Below, one piece after another: positions 9,084 through 17,972 of a DNA stretch of 64,000 bases. The translations under genes were made by a program, and so were the position numbers. The number at the start of each line of letters is the position of its first letter. The stretch's first letter is position 1. The stretch lies in contig NZ_CP031395.1 in assembly GCF_004328645.1 (NCBI RefSeq), positions 2,505,501 to 2,569,500 of the forward strand, written 5' to 3'. The notes under the pieces were generated by a model, which worked only from the letters and a program-made list of their open reading frames with translations, was not told where the DNA came from and made no database searches. This DNA is from Hylemonella gracilis (lineage in GTDB: Bacteria; Pseudomonadota; Gammaproteobacteria; Burkholderiales; Burkholderiaceae_C).

Positions 9084-9137
9084 GGTCGCATTGTAGGCGC
9101 AGCGTGGGGCCCTGCCCAGCCTCGCGTCGCCAGGCCG

Positions 9138-9482
9138 TCAAATCAGGCGACCGTCCTCGCCCAGGGCGGTATCCAGCCGGGCGATCAAGGTGCCCAAGGC
9201 CGCATCTGCCGGGGGCGACACCAAGGTGGGCATGGGAGTCGCCTCGCTCGTGCCTGCCTGGTCCGCGGGCACCGCCGTGGCGGCGGACGCACCCAGGTCA
9301 AACGCCAGGTTCAGCGCCGCGAGCACCGCGATGCGCTCGCGCGCCTTGATCTTGCCGGCGTCACGGATCTTGCACATGGCTTCGTCCACGCGTTGCACGG
9401 CCTGGCGCAGACGCTCCTCACCGCCTTCCGGCGCGCCCAGCAGATAGCTCTGTCCCATGATTTGCACTTCGAGCTGTTTCAT
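9138..9482 (-). CDS. zapA: Cell division protein ZapA
   Basis: A 114-residue FtsZ-ring-associated protein. The N-terminal MKQLEVQIMGQSYLL and the following RLRQAVQRVDEAMCKIR match the ZapA beta-hairpin plus helix, and ALNLAFDL is the usual conserved helix end. The C-terminal half has an Ala/Pro-rich stretch and is less conserved. It overlaps the upstream coiled-coil gene by four bases, so the pair is translationally coupled. 6S RNA follows downstream, the standard neighbourhood for zapA. Confidence 0.9.
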   Translation of the reverse strand: MKQLEVQIMGQSYLLGAPEGGEERLRQAVQRVDEAMCKIRDAGKIKARERIAVLAALNLAFDLGASAATAVPADQAGTSEATPMPTLVSPPADAALGTLIARLDTALGEDGRLI

Positions 9483-9709
9483 GGGCTGTCCTTCAGGCCT
9501 TCCTTGTCGCCAGGTTCGGGGATGCGTTCGAGCAGCGCGTCCACGCGCGTGCGGGCCGCCAGCAGGCGTTGCTTGAGCTGGTCTCGCTCCGCGGTGAGCT
9601 CGTCGACCTGATCGACCAGCAGTTCATTGGTGCGTTGCAGTTCCTCGTAGCGCACGAGCAGGCGCTCAACGCGTTCGACCAGTGCTTCGATGGGGGTGGG
9701 GTCTGACAT
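9479..9709 (-). CDS. Short coiled-coil protein, ZapB-like
   Basis: A 76-residue, highly charged protein that is almost entirely heptad-like coiled coil (about residues 8-62, with repeated Leu and Glu/Arg spacing). This matches the small protein commonly encoded immediately before zapA in Burkholderiales and annotated as TIGR02449/ZapB-like. The tight coupling to zapA supports a role at the division ring. No catalytic motif is present, so the name rests on size, coiled coil and context. Confidence 0.75.
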   Translation of the reverse strand: MSDPTPIEALVERVERLLVRYEELQRTNELLVDQVDELTAERDQLKQRLLAARTRVDALLERIPEPGDKEGLKDSP

Positions 9710-9769
9710 GGATCGTCGATGAAAGTGTTCCCATTCTAGGGTTTGCGAGAGATTTCGAACGTAGAATCT

Positions 9770-9980
9770 TCGCCGTTGGTGCTCGCGGCGTGGTTCACAG
9801 GCTGCGGTTCAACGGGAAGCAGGAAGGCGAGCCGTCACGCGGCAGGCCCAACCTGCGCTGCCCCCGCAACGGTAAGTGGACGGGTCCCTCGACCCCGCTT
9901 CCATCATTGGCCACTGGTTGCCTTGAACAAGCAGCCGGGAAGGCGATGGAGGTTGTTTCCACCAGCCCGGATACCGGCCA
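9770..9980 (+). promoter_or_regulatory. Cobalamin (B12) riboswitch upstream of btuB
   Basis: Conserved elements appear in order: an AACGGGAAGCAGG-type segment, the CTGCCCCCGCAACGGTAA core (about 9858-9875), GCCACTG (9910-9916), CCGGGAAGGCG, and a B12 box variant AGCCCGGATACCGGCC (9964-9979). It sits in the 5' leader of btuB. Adenosylcobalamin binding should repress the downstream uptake and synthesis locus. Confidence 0.95.
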
Positions 9981-10070
9981 ACAAGGTGGTTGCGTGCTTC
10001 TGCGCGCAACCGTGACGTCCATGCCCTGGCGGGGAAGCCGGGGAAGGACTTGGTTTGCGTTCCCCATCCA

Positions 10071-11879
10071 ATGAAAACTTGCGTTTCCTTTCAGCGCCCG
10101 GCAGCGTTCGCGCTGTCCCTGGCCGCTGCGGCTTCCCTGCATGCCCAGACGACAGAACTCCCGCCCACTGTGGTGACCGCCACGCGCACCGAGTCGCGCG
10201 TCGACGCGGTGCTCAGCGACATCACCGTCATCACCCGCGATGACATCGAACAGGGCACAGGCCGCACCGTGGCCGAGTTGCTGGCCCGTGTGGCTGGTGT
10301 GCAGATGTCGTCCAATGGTGGCCTGGGCAAGACGTCGAGCATCTTCATCCGCGGCACGGAGAGCCGCCATGTGCTGCTGCTGGTGGACGGCGTGCGCGTG
10401 GGTTCGGCCTCCACCGGCACCCCCAACTTCGATAGCATTCCTCTTGAGAGCATCGAGCGCATCGAAGTGCTCAAGGGACCGGCCTCCGCCCTGTATGGCA
10501 GCGATGCCGTCGGCGGCGTGATCCAGATCTTCACTCGCCAGGGGCGCGAAGGCTTTTTCCCCTACGCCTCCGCCACGGTGGGCAGTGCTGGACGGCGTGA
10601 AGCCAGTGCGGGTCTGAGTGGTGGCTCTGGTGACGTGTCATACAGCTTGGGCGTGCAAACGCTGCGCGAAGACGGCTTCTCGGCGACCAACTCAAGCGTG
10701 GGTAGCAGTCATAACAGCGACCGTGATGGCGTTTCTCAACAAAGCGTGAATGCCTCCGCAGATTGGCGTTTTGCACCAGGCTGGAAGTTCGACGCACATT
10801 TGCTCCACGCCGACGGCGTGAACAACTACGACAGCGGCACCGGCAGTTATGACACGCATGCCGATGTCCTGACCCAAGGCTATGCCGTTGGCCTGGAAGG
10901 GCGGATGGTGCCGAATTGGAAATCGCGCCTCGCTTATGGCGGCAGCGATGACAATTCCACCAATCACACCGGGAGCCAACCGACGCGCTTCGATACGCAC
11001 CAGGACCAGTGGACCTGGCTCAACGAGATCGGCACCCCACTGGGTCTGTTGCTGCTGGGAATGGAAAGCATCGAACAGCAAGTAAGCGGAACCACGGCAT
11101 ACACGGTTGATCACCGCACCACGGACTCCGTCTTTGCCGGTCTCAATGGCGAAGCAGGCGCCCATGGCTGGCAATTCAATGTTCGCAGGGACGACAACTC
11201 ACAGTTCGGCGAAGCCAACACCGGCTTTGCTGGGTACGGATACAAGCTCGCCTCTGAGCTGCGCGCCCACGTTTCCTACGGCACATCCTTCAAGGCGCCG
11301 TCTTTCAATCAGCTCTACTACCCCAATTACGGCAACACGACCACCCAACCCGAGGAGGGCCGCAACCGCGAAGCCGGCCTGGCCTATACGCCCGGAACGC
11401 AGACCTACCAGGCGGTTTACTTCGACAACCGGATCAAGGGGTTCATCACGACGCAGCCCGCGGTCGCGAACATTCCTCGGGCACGCATCCAGGGCTGGAC
11501 ACTGAGCTACACCGGCCAATTCGATGCGCTGGACCTGCACGCCACGCTGGATCTGCTGGACGCTCGCAACGAAGTCACGGGCAAGCAGTTGCGTCGCCGG
11601 GCCGATGAACAATTGGCGCTGGGCGCGGATCACCGCGTCGGGGCCTGGAAATACGGCGCCACCGTGCTGGCGGCGTCCGAGCGTTATGACGATGACAAAA
11701 ACACCGTCGAGCTGCCCGCGTACGCCACGCTCGACATCCACGCGGACTATGCGCTCAACCCGGATTGGTCCGTGCAGGCCCGACTGAACAACCTGGCCGA
11801 CAAGGAATACCAGACGGCCAATGGCTACAACCAGCCAGGTCGCGCGGTTTACCTGACCCTGCGCTGGGCACCCCGTTGA
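10071..11879 (+). CDS. btuB: TonB-dependent vitamin B12 outer-membrane receptor
   Basis: A 602-residue outer-membrane receptor that imports cobalamin with TonB energy. It has a signal peptide (residues 1-23, ending LHAQ), a TonB-box-like PTVVTATR, a plug domain (about 30-150) with IFIRGTESRHVLLLVDGVRV and the LKGPASALYGSDAVGGVIQI block, then a beta barrel ending in RAVYLTLRWAPR with aromatic C-terminal strand features. Length fits BtuB (about 590-620). ATG 10071 is chosen over an earlier in-frame start because it begins the signal peptide. The cobalamin riboswitch ends about 90 bases upstream. cobB follows after 28 bases. Confidence 0.95.
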   Translation: MKTCVSFQRPAAFALSLAAAASLHAQTTELPPTVVTATRTESRVDAVLSDITVITRDDIEQGTGRTVAELLARVAGVQMSSNGGLGKTSSIFIRGTESRHVLLLVDGVRVGSASTGTPNFDSIPLESIERIEVLKGPASALYGSDAVGGVIQIFTRQGREGFFPYASATVGSAGRREASAGLSGGSGDVSYSLGVQTLREDGFSATNSSVGSSHNSDRDGVSQQSVNASADWRFAPGWKFDAHLLHADGVNNYDSGTGSYDTHADVLTQGYAVGLEGRMVPNWKSRLAYGGSDDNSTNHTGSQPTRFDTHQDQWTWLNEIGTPLGLLLLGMESIEQQVSGTTAYTVDHRTTDSVFAGLNGEAGAHGWQFNVRRDDNSQFGEANTGFAGYGYKLASELRAHVSYGTSFKAPSFNQLYYPNYGNTTTQPEEGRNREAGLAYTPGTQTYQAVYFDNRIKGFITTQPAVANIPRARIQGWTLSYTGQFDALDLHATLDLLDARNEVTGKQLRRRADEQLALGADHRVGAWKYGATVLAASERYDDDKNTVELPAYATLDIHADYALNPDWSVQARLNNLADKEYQTANGYNQPGRAVYLTLRWAPR

Positions 11880-11907
11880 CGACGGGATGTCCCGTTAAGC
11901 TCGCCCC

Positions 11908-13278
11908 ATGACATCCGCCGCACGCTGCCCCGCTCTGCTGATCGCCGCCCCGGCCTCGGGGCAGGGCAAGACCACGGTCACGGCGGCCCTGGCGCGCTTG
12001 CACACGCGCCAGGGGCGGCGGGTGCGGGTCTTCAAGTGCGGCCCGGATTTCCTGGACCCGTTCTGGCACACCTTGGCCAGCGGCGCGCCCGTGCACCAAT
12101 TGGATCTCTGGATGACGGGCGAGGCCGACTGCCGCGCGCGCCTGCATGCGGCCGCGCGAGAGGCCGACCTGATCCTGGTCGAGGGCGTGATGGGCCTCTA
12201 CGACGGCCAGCCCAGCGCGGCCGATCTCGCGCGGCAGTTCGGCCTGCCGGTGCTGGCCGTGATCGATGCCTCGGCCATGGCCGGCACCTTCGGCGCGCTG
12301 GCGCATGGCCTGCAGCACTACCAGGACGGTCTGCCTTGGGCGGGCGTGCTGGCCAACCGCGTGGGCAGCGCACGCCACGCGGGCATGTTGCGGCAGGGTT
12401 TGCGTGAGCCCGAGCACTGGCTGGGGGTCTTGTCACGCAATCCAGCCCTGGTTCTGCCTGAGCGCCACCTGGGCCTGGTGGCCGCGACCGAGCTGGAGGA
12501 CGCCTTGCAACGCCTGGATGTCGCTGCCGATGCCCTGGCCGACGCGCCGCTCGGGCGCATGACGCTGGACGAGCTGCGCCAGCGCTGGAGCGTCGACTTC
12601 GACCTGCCGGTCGCGTCGCTGCCGGTGCCGAAATTGCTGCAGGGCCACACCGTGGCCGTGGCCCGTGACGCCGCCTTCTGTTTTCTCTATGCCGCCAACC
12701 TGGAGTGCCTGCAGGCCCTGGGCGCGCGCATGGTTTTCTTCTCGCCACTGGCCGACCGGGCCTTGCCCGCCTGCGATGCCGTCTGGTTGCCGGGCGGTTA
12801 TCCCGAACTGCACGCCGCACGCCTGGCCGCCAATCAGGGCTTGCGTGACAGCCTGTGTGCCCATGTCGCGGCAGGCCGGCCCGTGTGGGCCGAGTGCGGC
12901 GGCATGATGGCCTTGTTTGAGCAGCTCACCGATGGCGAAGGCGTTACCCATGCGCTGTGGGGCCTGCTGCCGGGCAGCGTGACCTTGCACAAACACCTGG
13001 CCGCCCTCGGCCCGCAGGGTCTGCGGATCGGCGCCGATGAGTTGCGTGGCCACACCTTCCATTACTCCACCTGCGACACCCCTTTGCCAGCACGCTGGCG
13101 CACCCACCCGCCGGGTGCAAGAGCGGGCGTGGTCGGAGAGGGCGAGGCGGTTTACCTGCAGGGCAGCATCGTGGCCAGCTACTTCCACGCCTGGTTCCCA
13201 TCGGCCCCGGCGCTGGTGGCACGCCTCTTGGGTGGGCTCGGCGGGCTGGGTGCGCAGTCAGGAGCGTTGGCCGCATGA
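11908..13278 (+). CDS. cobB: Cobyrinate a,c-diamide synthase
   Basis: A 456-residue enzyme that amidates the a and c side chains of (hydrogeno)cobyrinic acid with glutamine and ATP. The N-terminal dethiobiotin-synthetase-like domain has a P-loop APASGQGKTT (residues 14-23) and VEGVMGLYDG. The C-terminal class I glutamine amidotransferase domain has LPGGYPELHA and the nucleophile C330 in ECGGMMAL. Length matches CobB/CbiA. It follows btuB by 28 bases and overlaps cobU by four, so it belongs to the long cobalamin transcript. Confidence 0.95.
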   Translation: MTSAARCPALLIAAPASGQGKTTVTAALARLHTRQGRRVRVFKCGPDFLDPFWHTLASGAPVHQLDLWMTGEADCRARLHAAAREADLILVEGVMGLYDGQPSAADLARQFGLPVLAVIDASAMAGTFGALAHGLQHYQDGLPWAGVLANRVGSARHAGMLRQGLREPEHWLGVLSRNPALVLPERHLGLVAATELEDALQRLDVAADALADAPLGRMTLDELRQRWSVDFDLPVASLPVPKLLQGHTVAVARDAAFCFLYAANLECLQALGARMVFFSPLADRALPACDAVWLPGGYPELHAARLAANQGLRDSLCAHVAAGRPVWAECGGMMALFEQLTDGEGVTHALWGLLPGSVTLHKHLAALGPQGLRIGADELRGHTFHYSTCDTPLPARWRTHPPGARAGVVGEGEAVYLQGSIVASYFHAWFPSAPALVARLLGGLGGLGAQSGALAA

Positions 13279-13841
13279 GCACGCCCTTGACCTTCGCGCG
13301 CAGCGAACTCATCCTCGGTGGCCAGCGCAGCGGCAAGTCGCGCCGGGCCGAGCTGCTGGCGCGTGACTGGCTGGCCGCGTCCGCCGATCACCACGCCGTG
13401 CTGATCGCCACCGGGTGCGCGCACGACGAGGAGATGCGCACGCGCATCGAACGGCACCAGCGGGACCGTGCGCAGCGCGTGCCCGGCCTGCGAACGGTGG
13501 AAGAGCCGCTGCGCCTGGACCAAGCGATCGTGGCGCACAGTCGTGCTGACACCCTGCTCGTGGTGGATTGCCTGACCCTGTGGCTGACCAACCACCTGAT
13601 GCCCGCGGACGGCATCGCGCGCGACGCCCCCGTGGACGCGCTGCTGCAGGCGCTGCGCAACGCGTCCGGCCCTGTGGTGTTGGTGGGCAATGAAATCGGC
13701 CTGGGCGTGATCCCGCTTGGGCGCGAGGTGCGTCAGTTCGTGGATGCCCTGGGCCGGCTCAACCAGGAAGTCGCCGCCCTCTGCGCGCGCGTGACCTTCA
13801 TGGCCGCGGGCTTGCCGCTCACGCTGAAAGGAAACGCATGA
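13275..13841 (+). CDS. cobU: Bifunctional adenosylcobinamide kinase/guanylyltransferase
   Basis: A 188-residue P-loop enzyme that phosphorylates adenosylcobinamide and then attaches GMP, making AdoCbi-GDP for CobS. The P-loop is GGQRSGKS (residues 15-22). VVDCLTLWLTNHL and VGNEIGLGVIP are conserved CobU/CobP segments. Length is typical (about 180). The gene overlaps cobB upstream and btuF downstream by ATGA junctions, indicating coupled translation. Confidence 0.94.
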   Translation: MSTPLTFARSELILGGQRSGKSRRAELLARDWLAASADHHAVLIATGCAHDEEMRTRIERHQRDRAQRVPGLRTVEEPLRLDQAIVAHSRADTLLVVDCLTLWLTNHLMPADGIARDAPVDALLQALRNASGPVVLVGNEIGLGVIPLGREVRQFVDALGRLNQEVAALCARVTFMAAGLPLTLKGNA

Positions 13842-14767
13842 CATTGCGCCTTGCTCTTGCGTTCATCCTCACGCTGCTGATGGCCCAGGCTGGTCCGGCG
13901 CGGGCGTTTGAAATCACCGACCAGCGCGGTGTCACCGTACGCTTCGCGCAGAGCCCGCAGCGCATCGTCAGCCTGCTGCCATCGCTGACCGAAAGCGTGT
14001 GCGCGCTCGGCCAGTGCCAGCGCCTGGTTGGCGTGGACCGTTATTCCAACCATCCTGAGAGCATCGCACGCTTGCCGCGCTTGGGCGGCGGGCTGGACCC
14101 GAGCATCGAAGCCGTGGTGGCCTTGCGGCCCGACGTGGTGCTGCTGTCGGTCTCCTCGCGTGCGGGCGAGCGTCTGGAAGCTCTGGGCCTCAAGGTGGTG
14201 GCACTCGAACCCAAGACCCATGCCGATGTGCAGCGTGTGTTGAGGGATCTGGGCGTGCTGCTGGACTTGCCCGCCGCCGAGCCCGAACGGCTCTGGCGCG
14301 AGATCCAGGACGGCGTGGACGCCGCAGCCCGCAGCCTGCCGCCCGCAGCCCGCGGCACGCGGGTGTACTTCGAGGTCAGCCGTGGCCCCTATGGCGCGGG
14401 CGAGGTCTCCTTCATCGGCGAGACCCTGGCGCGCCTGGGCGTGAAGAACGTGATCCCGGCCGAGCTGGGGCCGTTTCCGCGCCTCAATCCTGAGTTCGTC
14501 GTGCGCGCCGATCCCGACCTGATCATGATCGGCAACCGCAGCATGCAGTCGCGCGTGCCGTATCCCGGCTGGGACCAGATGCGCGCCGTGCGCGGCCAGC
14601 GCCTGTGCGTCTACGGCGTGGACGACTCTGACGTGGTGGTGCGGCCCGGCCCTCGCATGGCCGAGGCGGCGCGCATCATGGCGCGCTGCATCCGCGAGAA
14701 GCTGGCCTTGCCCGGGCCCGTCGGCCCGGCGTCTGCCTCGCCGGCCACGCCGGGAGCCCGCCCATGA
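13838..14767 (+). CDS. btuF: Periplasmic cobalamin-binding protein BtuF (first copy)
   Basis: A 309-residue class III periplasmic binding protein delivering cobalamin to BtuCD. A signal peptide covers residues 1-23 (ends ARA). The N-lobe has RIVSLLPSLTESVCALG and VDRYSNHPE; the interlobe region has SFIGETLARLG. The C-terminal tail (PGPVGPASASPATPGARP) is low complexity. It is coupled by ATGA overlaps to cobU and btuC, the standard BtuF-C-D order here. A second copy is at 17973-18842. Confidence 0.92.
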   Translation: MTLRLALAFILTLLMAQAGPARAFEITDQRGVTVRFAQSPQRIVSLLPSLTESVCALGQCQRLVGVDRYSNHPESIARLPRLGGGLDPSIEAVVALRPDVVLLSVSSRAGERLEALGLKVVALEPKTHADVQRVLRDLGVLLDLPAAEPERLWREIQDGVDAAARSLPPAARGTRVYFEVSRGPYGAGEVSFIGETLARLGVKNVIPAELGPFPRLNPEFVVRADPDLIMIGNRSMQSRVPYPGWDQMRAVRGQRLCVYGVDDSDVVVRPGPRMAEAARIMARCIREKLALPGPVGPASASPATPGARP

Positions 14768-15774
14768 GACGCAAGGCGTCCCTGCTCGGTTTGGCGCTGC
14801 TGCTGCTGTCGGCCCTGCTGCTGGCGCTGGGCGCCAGCGTGGGCAGCACGGGTTTCGAGAGCGTGTTGCGTGCCGCGCAGGACCCGGTGGCCGCGCAGAT
14901 CGTCTGGCAGATCCGGCTGCCCCGCACCCTGGGCGCGTGGCTGGCCGGTGCCTTGCTGGGCCTGGCCGGCGCGGTGGCGCAGGGCCTGTTCCGCAACCCC
15001 TTGGCCGATCCCTTCCTGCTGGGCAGTGCCTCGGGCGCCTCGCTGGGCGTGGCCTCAGCCATGGCCCTGCTGGGCACCACCCTGGGTGGCGCATCTGCCC
15101 TGGCCTGGCTCACGCGCCTGGGGCTCACGGGCGCGGCGTTCCTCGGCGCGGTGCTCGCGGTGCTGCTGACCCTGCAGCTCGCGCGCGGCGTGCAGCACAC
15201 GCTGCGCCTGCTGCTGGCCGGCGTCATCGTCGGGGTGGTGCTGGGCGCGGCCAAGGACCTGATCACCCTGGCCGCGCCCGACATCGTGCCGGCCATGCTG
15301 GGGTTCAACCTGGGCAGCGCGGGTTTCGTGGGCTGGTCGGGCTGCGCGCTCATGGCCGGCCTGGGCCTGCTCTGCGCCCTGGCGGCGTGGGTCTGCGCGC
15401 GCGCGCTCGACGGCCTCAGCCTGGGTGAGGCCACGGCGGCCAGCCTGGGGCTGCCGCTGGTCCGCATGCGCGTGGTGTTGGTGGCGGTGCTGGCGCTGGC
15501 CACGGGCACGGCCGTGGCCCAGACCGGCTTGATCGCCTTCGTGGGACTGGCCGCGCCGCACCTGGTGCGTTCCATCGTCAAGACCCCGCACGATCGCCTG
15601 CTATTGCTGGCCGCCTGCATGGGCGGCTTGCTGTTGATGGCGGCTGACATCCTGGCGCGCTGGCTGATCGCGCCGCAGGAACTGCCCGTGGGCGTGCTCA
15701 CGGCCGTGCTGGGCGGCAGCTACCTGCTGTGGCTGATGCACCGGCGCACCCGGGGCGGGGGAGGGCTGGCATGA
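14764..15774 (+). CDS. btuC: Cobalamin ABC transporter permease BtuC
   Basis: A 336-residue FecCD-family inner-membrane permease with about ten hydrophobic segments. Family blocks include IRLPRTLGAWLAGALLGLAGA, RNPLADPFLLGSASGASLG and the cytoplasmic coupling region TGLIAFVGLAAPHLVR. It forms the B12 importer with BtuD and BtuF. It overlaps the genes on both sides by four bases. Confidence 0.94.
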   Translation: MRRKASLLGLALLLLSALLLALGASVGSTGFESVLRAAQDPVAAQIVWQIRLPRTLGAWLAGALLGLAGAVAQGLFRNPLADPFLLGSASGASLGVASAMALLGTTLGGASALAWLTRLGLTGAAFLGAVLAVLLTLQLARGVQHTLRLLLAGVIVGVVLGAAKDLITLAAPDIVPAMLGFNLGSAGFVGWSGCALMAGLGLLCALAAWVCARALDGLSLGEATAASLGLPLVRMRVVLVAVLALATGTAVAQTGLIAFVGLAAPHLVRSIVKTPHDRLLLLAACMGGLLLMAADILARWLIAPQELPVGVLTAVLGGSYLLWLMHRRTRGGGGLA

Positions 15775-16610
15775 GCCTGCGTGACCTTCAGACCTCGGTC
15801 GCGGCGAACCAGGACGCAGCGGAGCCCGTTTCCGCCCTGAGCGCGCGCGGCTTGCGTGTCACCCTCGGTCAGGCCGAAGTCCTGCACGCCATCGACCTGG
15901 ACCTGGGCGCCGCGCGCTGGACCAGCATCGTCGGCCCGAACGGCGCCGGCAAATCCACCCTGCTCAAGGCCCTGGCGGGCTTGCTGCCTCAGGCCCGGGG
16001 TGAGGTCCGCTTGATGGGGTTGCCGCTGCCCGGCCTGCCGGCCCGGGCCCGCGCGCGCCGCCTGGCCTGGCTGGGCCAGAACGAGGGCGCCAGCGACGAT
16101 TTGCCGGTCCATGACGTGGCCATGCTGGGCCGTCTGCCGCACCAGGCCTGGCTGGCTCCGCCCAGCGCGGCCGACCACGCGGCCGTCGAACGTGCCTTGC
16201 GGTCCACCCAGGCCTGGGACTGGCGCGACCGGCCGCTGAGCCAGCTTTCCGGTGGCGAGCGCCAACGCGTGCTGCTGGCGCGTGCGCTGGCCGTCGAGGC
16301 CGAGGTGCTGCTGATGGACGAGCCGCTCGCCAACCTGGACCCACCCCATCAGGCCGACTGGCTGGCCGTGGTGAGCGCCCTGGTCGCGCGCGGCGGCACC
16401 GTCGTCAGCGTATTGCACGAGATCAGCATGGCCCTGCACGCCGACGCCTTGGTGGTGATGGCTCAGGGCCGAGTCGCCCACCATGGCGCCAGCGGCGACC
16501 CAGCCACCCATGCGGCGCTGACGGAAGTCTTTGAGCACCGCATTGCCATCCATGCGATGGGCGGGCAGTGGGTCGCCTTGCCCGTGATGCAGCCCGAGCG
16601 TCCCGGTTGA
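15771..16610 (+). CDS. btuD: Cobalamin ABC transporter ATP-binding protein BtuD
   Basis: A 279-residue ABC ATPase. Walker A is GPNGAGKS (residues 55-62), the signature is LSGGERQR, Walker B is VLLMDEPLANLD, and the H-loop histidine is in VLHEIS. The start at ATG 15771 overlaps the btuC stop (ATGA) and has a GGGGGAGGG ribosome site; an earlier ATG at 15729 would lie deep inside btuC. It powers BtuC. A 59-base gap precedes the CbiM-like gene. Confidence 0.93.
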   Translation: MSLRDLQTSVAANQDAAEPVSALSARGLRVTLGQAEVLHAIDLDLGAARWTSIVGPNGAGKSTLLKALAGLLPQARGEVRLMGLPLPGLPARARARRLAWLGQNEGASDDLPVHDVAMLGRLPHQAWLAPPSAADHAAVERALRSTQAWDWRDRPLSQLSGGERQRVLLARALAVEAEVLLMDEPLANLDPPHQADWLAVVSALVARGGTVVSVLHEISMALHADALVVMAQGRVAHHGASGDPATHAALTEVFEHRIAIHAMGGQWVALPVMQPERPG

Positions 16611-16669
16611 GTCGGCCGCATTTCGTTTTTCCGTCCCCCGTTCTTCAATTTTCACCAAGGAGTCAGACC

Positions 16670-17347
16670 ATGCACATCGAACCCGGACTGGTTGATGCAA
16701 CCAAGATCTTCCTGAGCTACGCCACCGGCACTGCCGCCGCCGTTTATGCCAGCAAGCTGGCGTTTGAGGCCCTCAAGAAAGACGGGCCGCTGTCCCTGCT
16801 CGCACGCAGCCTGCTGTGCATGGGCTTGGTGTTCTGCTTCTTTGAAGTGCTGCCCCATCACCCCGTCGGTGTGTCGGAGGTGCACCTGATCCTGGGGACC
16901 ACCTTGCTGCTGGTTTTCGGCGTGGCGCCCGCCGCGCTGGGTCTGGCCGGCGGCCTGGCAATCCAGAGCCTGTTCTTTGCCCAGCAAGACCTGCCGCAGT
17001 ACGGCATGAATGTCACCACTTTGCTGGTGCCCCTGTTTGCCACGCATGTCCTGGCGCGCCGCATCGTGCCCGAGAACATGGCCTATGTGGACCTGAGTTA
17101 CCTGCAGGCTTTCAAGCTGTCGGTCGCCTACCAGGGCGGCATCGTGGTCTGGGTGGCTTTCTGGGCGCTGTATGGCCATGGCTTCAATGCGGCCAATCTC
17201 GCCCAGATCGGCAGCTTTGGCGCCGCCTACATGACCGTGGTGCTGCTGGAGCCCCTGGTCGACCTGGGCGTGCTGGCCGGGGCCAAGGCCGTGCACCGCC
17301 TGCGCGGCAGCGCCTGGGTTGAGCAACGCCTCTACCAGGCCGCCTGA
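16670..17347 (+). CDS. CbiM-like energy-coupling-factor permease, probable cobalt uptake
   Basis: A 225-residue membrane protein with six to seven hydrophobic segments. It begins MHIEPG, like the MHI-x-(D/E)-G start of CbiM/NikM cobalt-nickel permeases where the second-residue histidine binds metal, and has a further histidine in GVSEVHLILGTTL followed by a family-like GLAGGLAIQSLFF helix. ATG 16670 has a perfect AAGGAG. It lies between btuD and cobO, so cobalt supply for CobN is the natural role. No cbiN, cbiQ or cbiO gene is in the window, so it is either an orphan permease or uses components encoded elsewhere. Similarity to CbiM is moderate. Confidence 0.72.
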   Translation: MHIEPGLVDATKIFLSYATGTAAAVYASKLAFEALKKDGPLSLLARSLLCMGLVFCFFEVLPHHPVGVSEVHLILGTTLLLVFGVAPAALGLAGGLAIQSLFFAQQDLPQYGMNVTTLLVPLFATHVLARRIVPENMAYVDLSYLQAFKLSVAYQGGIVVWVAFWALYGHGFNAANLAQIGSFGAAYMTVVLLEPLVDLGVLAGAKAVHRLRGSAWVEQRLYQAA

Positions 17348-17386
17348 ACCTTCCCGCCATACCACGCCGCTGCAGAGGAGCCCGCC

Positions 17387-17956
17387 ATGGAGATCGAAGC
17401 CCCGCCCATTTCACGCGACACCCCTAAGCCTCAGGGCGAACGCCGTGGCCTGGTGCTGGTGCACACCGGCACCGGCAAGGGCAAGAGCACGGCCGCCTTC
17501 GGCTTGGCCCTGCGCGCGCATGGCCGCGGCAAGGCCGTCAAGGTCTACCAGTTCATGAAAGTGCCCACGGCGCGCTTCGGCGAGCACCGGCTGTTCGAGC
17601 AACTGGGCATTCCCATCGAAGGCCTGGGCGATGGCTTCAGCTGGAAGAGCCGCGATCTGGACCACTCGGCCCAGCTCGCGCTGGATGGCTGGGCCAAGGC
17701 CGAGGCCACGATTCGTGCGGGTGAGCACTTCATGGTGGTGCTGGACGAGATCATGTACCCGCTGCGCTACGGCTGGATTCCGCTGGAGGCCATACTCAGC
17801 TGCCTGCGCGAGCGTCCGCCGCAGGTGCACGTGGTGCTGACGGGGCGCAATGCGCCCGCCGAACTGGTGGAACTCGCCGACACCGTGACCGAGATGACCC
17901 TGGTCAAGCACCACTTCAATGCCGGCGTGCCGGCGCAACGTGGCATTGAAGACTGA
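17387..17956 (+). CDS. cobO: Cob(I)yrinic acid a,c-diamide adenosyltransferase
   Basis: A 189-residue CobO/BtuR-type ATP:corrinoid adenosyltransferase that adds the upper 5'-deoxyadenosyl ligand. The modified P-loop is GTGKGKST (residues 28-35). VYQFMK, VVLDEIMYPLRYGW and VVLTGRNAP are strongly conserved in the family, and the C-terminus FNAGVPAQRGIE matches CobO ends. AGGAG precedes ATG by seven bases. It is within the plus-strand cobalamin run. Confidence 0.95.
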   Translation: MEIEAPPISRDTPKPQGERRGLVLVHTGTGKGKSTAAFGLALRAHGRGKAVKVYQFMKVPTARFGEHRLFEQLGIPIEGLGDGFSWKSRDLDHSAQLALDGWAKAEATIRAGEHFMVVLDEIMYPLRYGWIPLEAILSCLRERPPQVHVVLTGRNAPAELVELADTVTEMTLVKHHFNAGVPAQRGIED

Positions 17957-17972
17957 AGCCGTGTCTTTTTCC

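Noticed and set aside
9138..9482. tRNA or other structured RNA genes elsewhere in intergenic gaps
   Set aside because: Apart from 6S RNA and the two riboswitches, no cloverleaf or rRNA-like segment was found by eye; gaps are mostly short.
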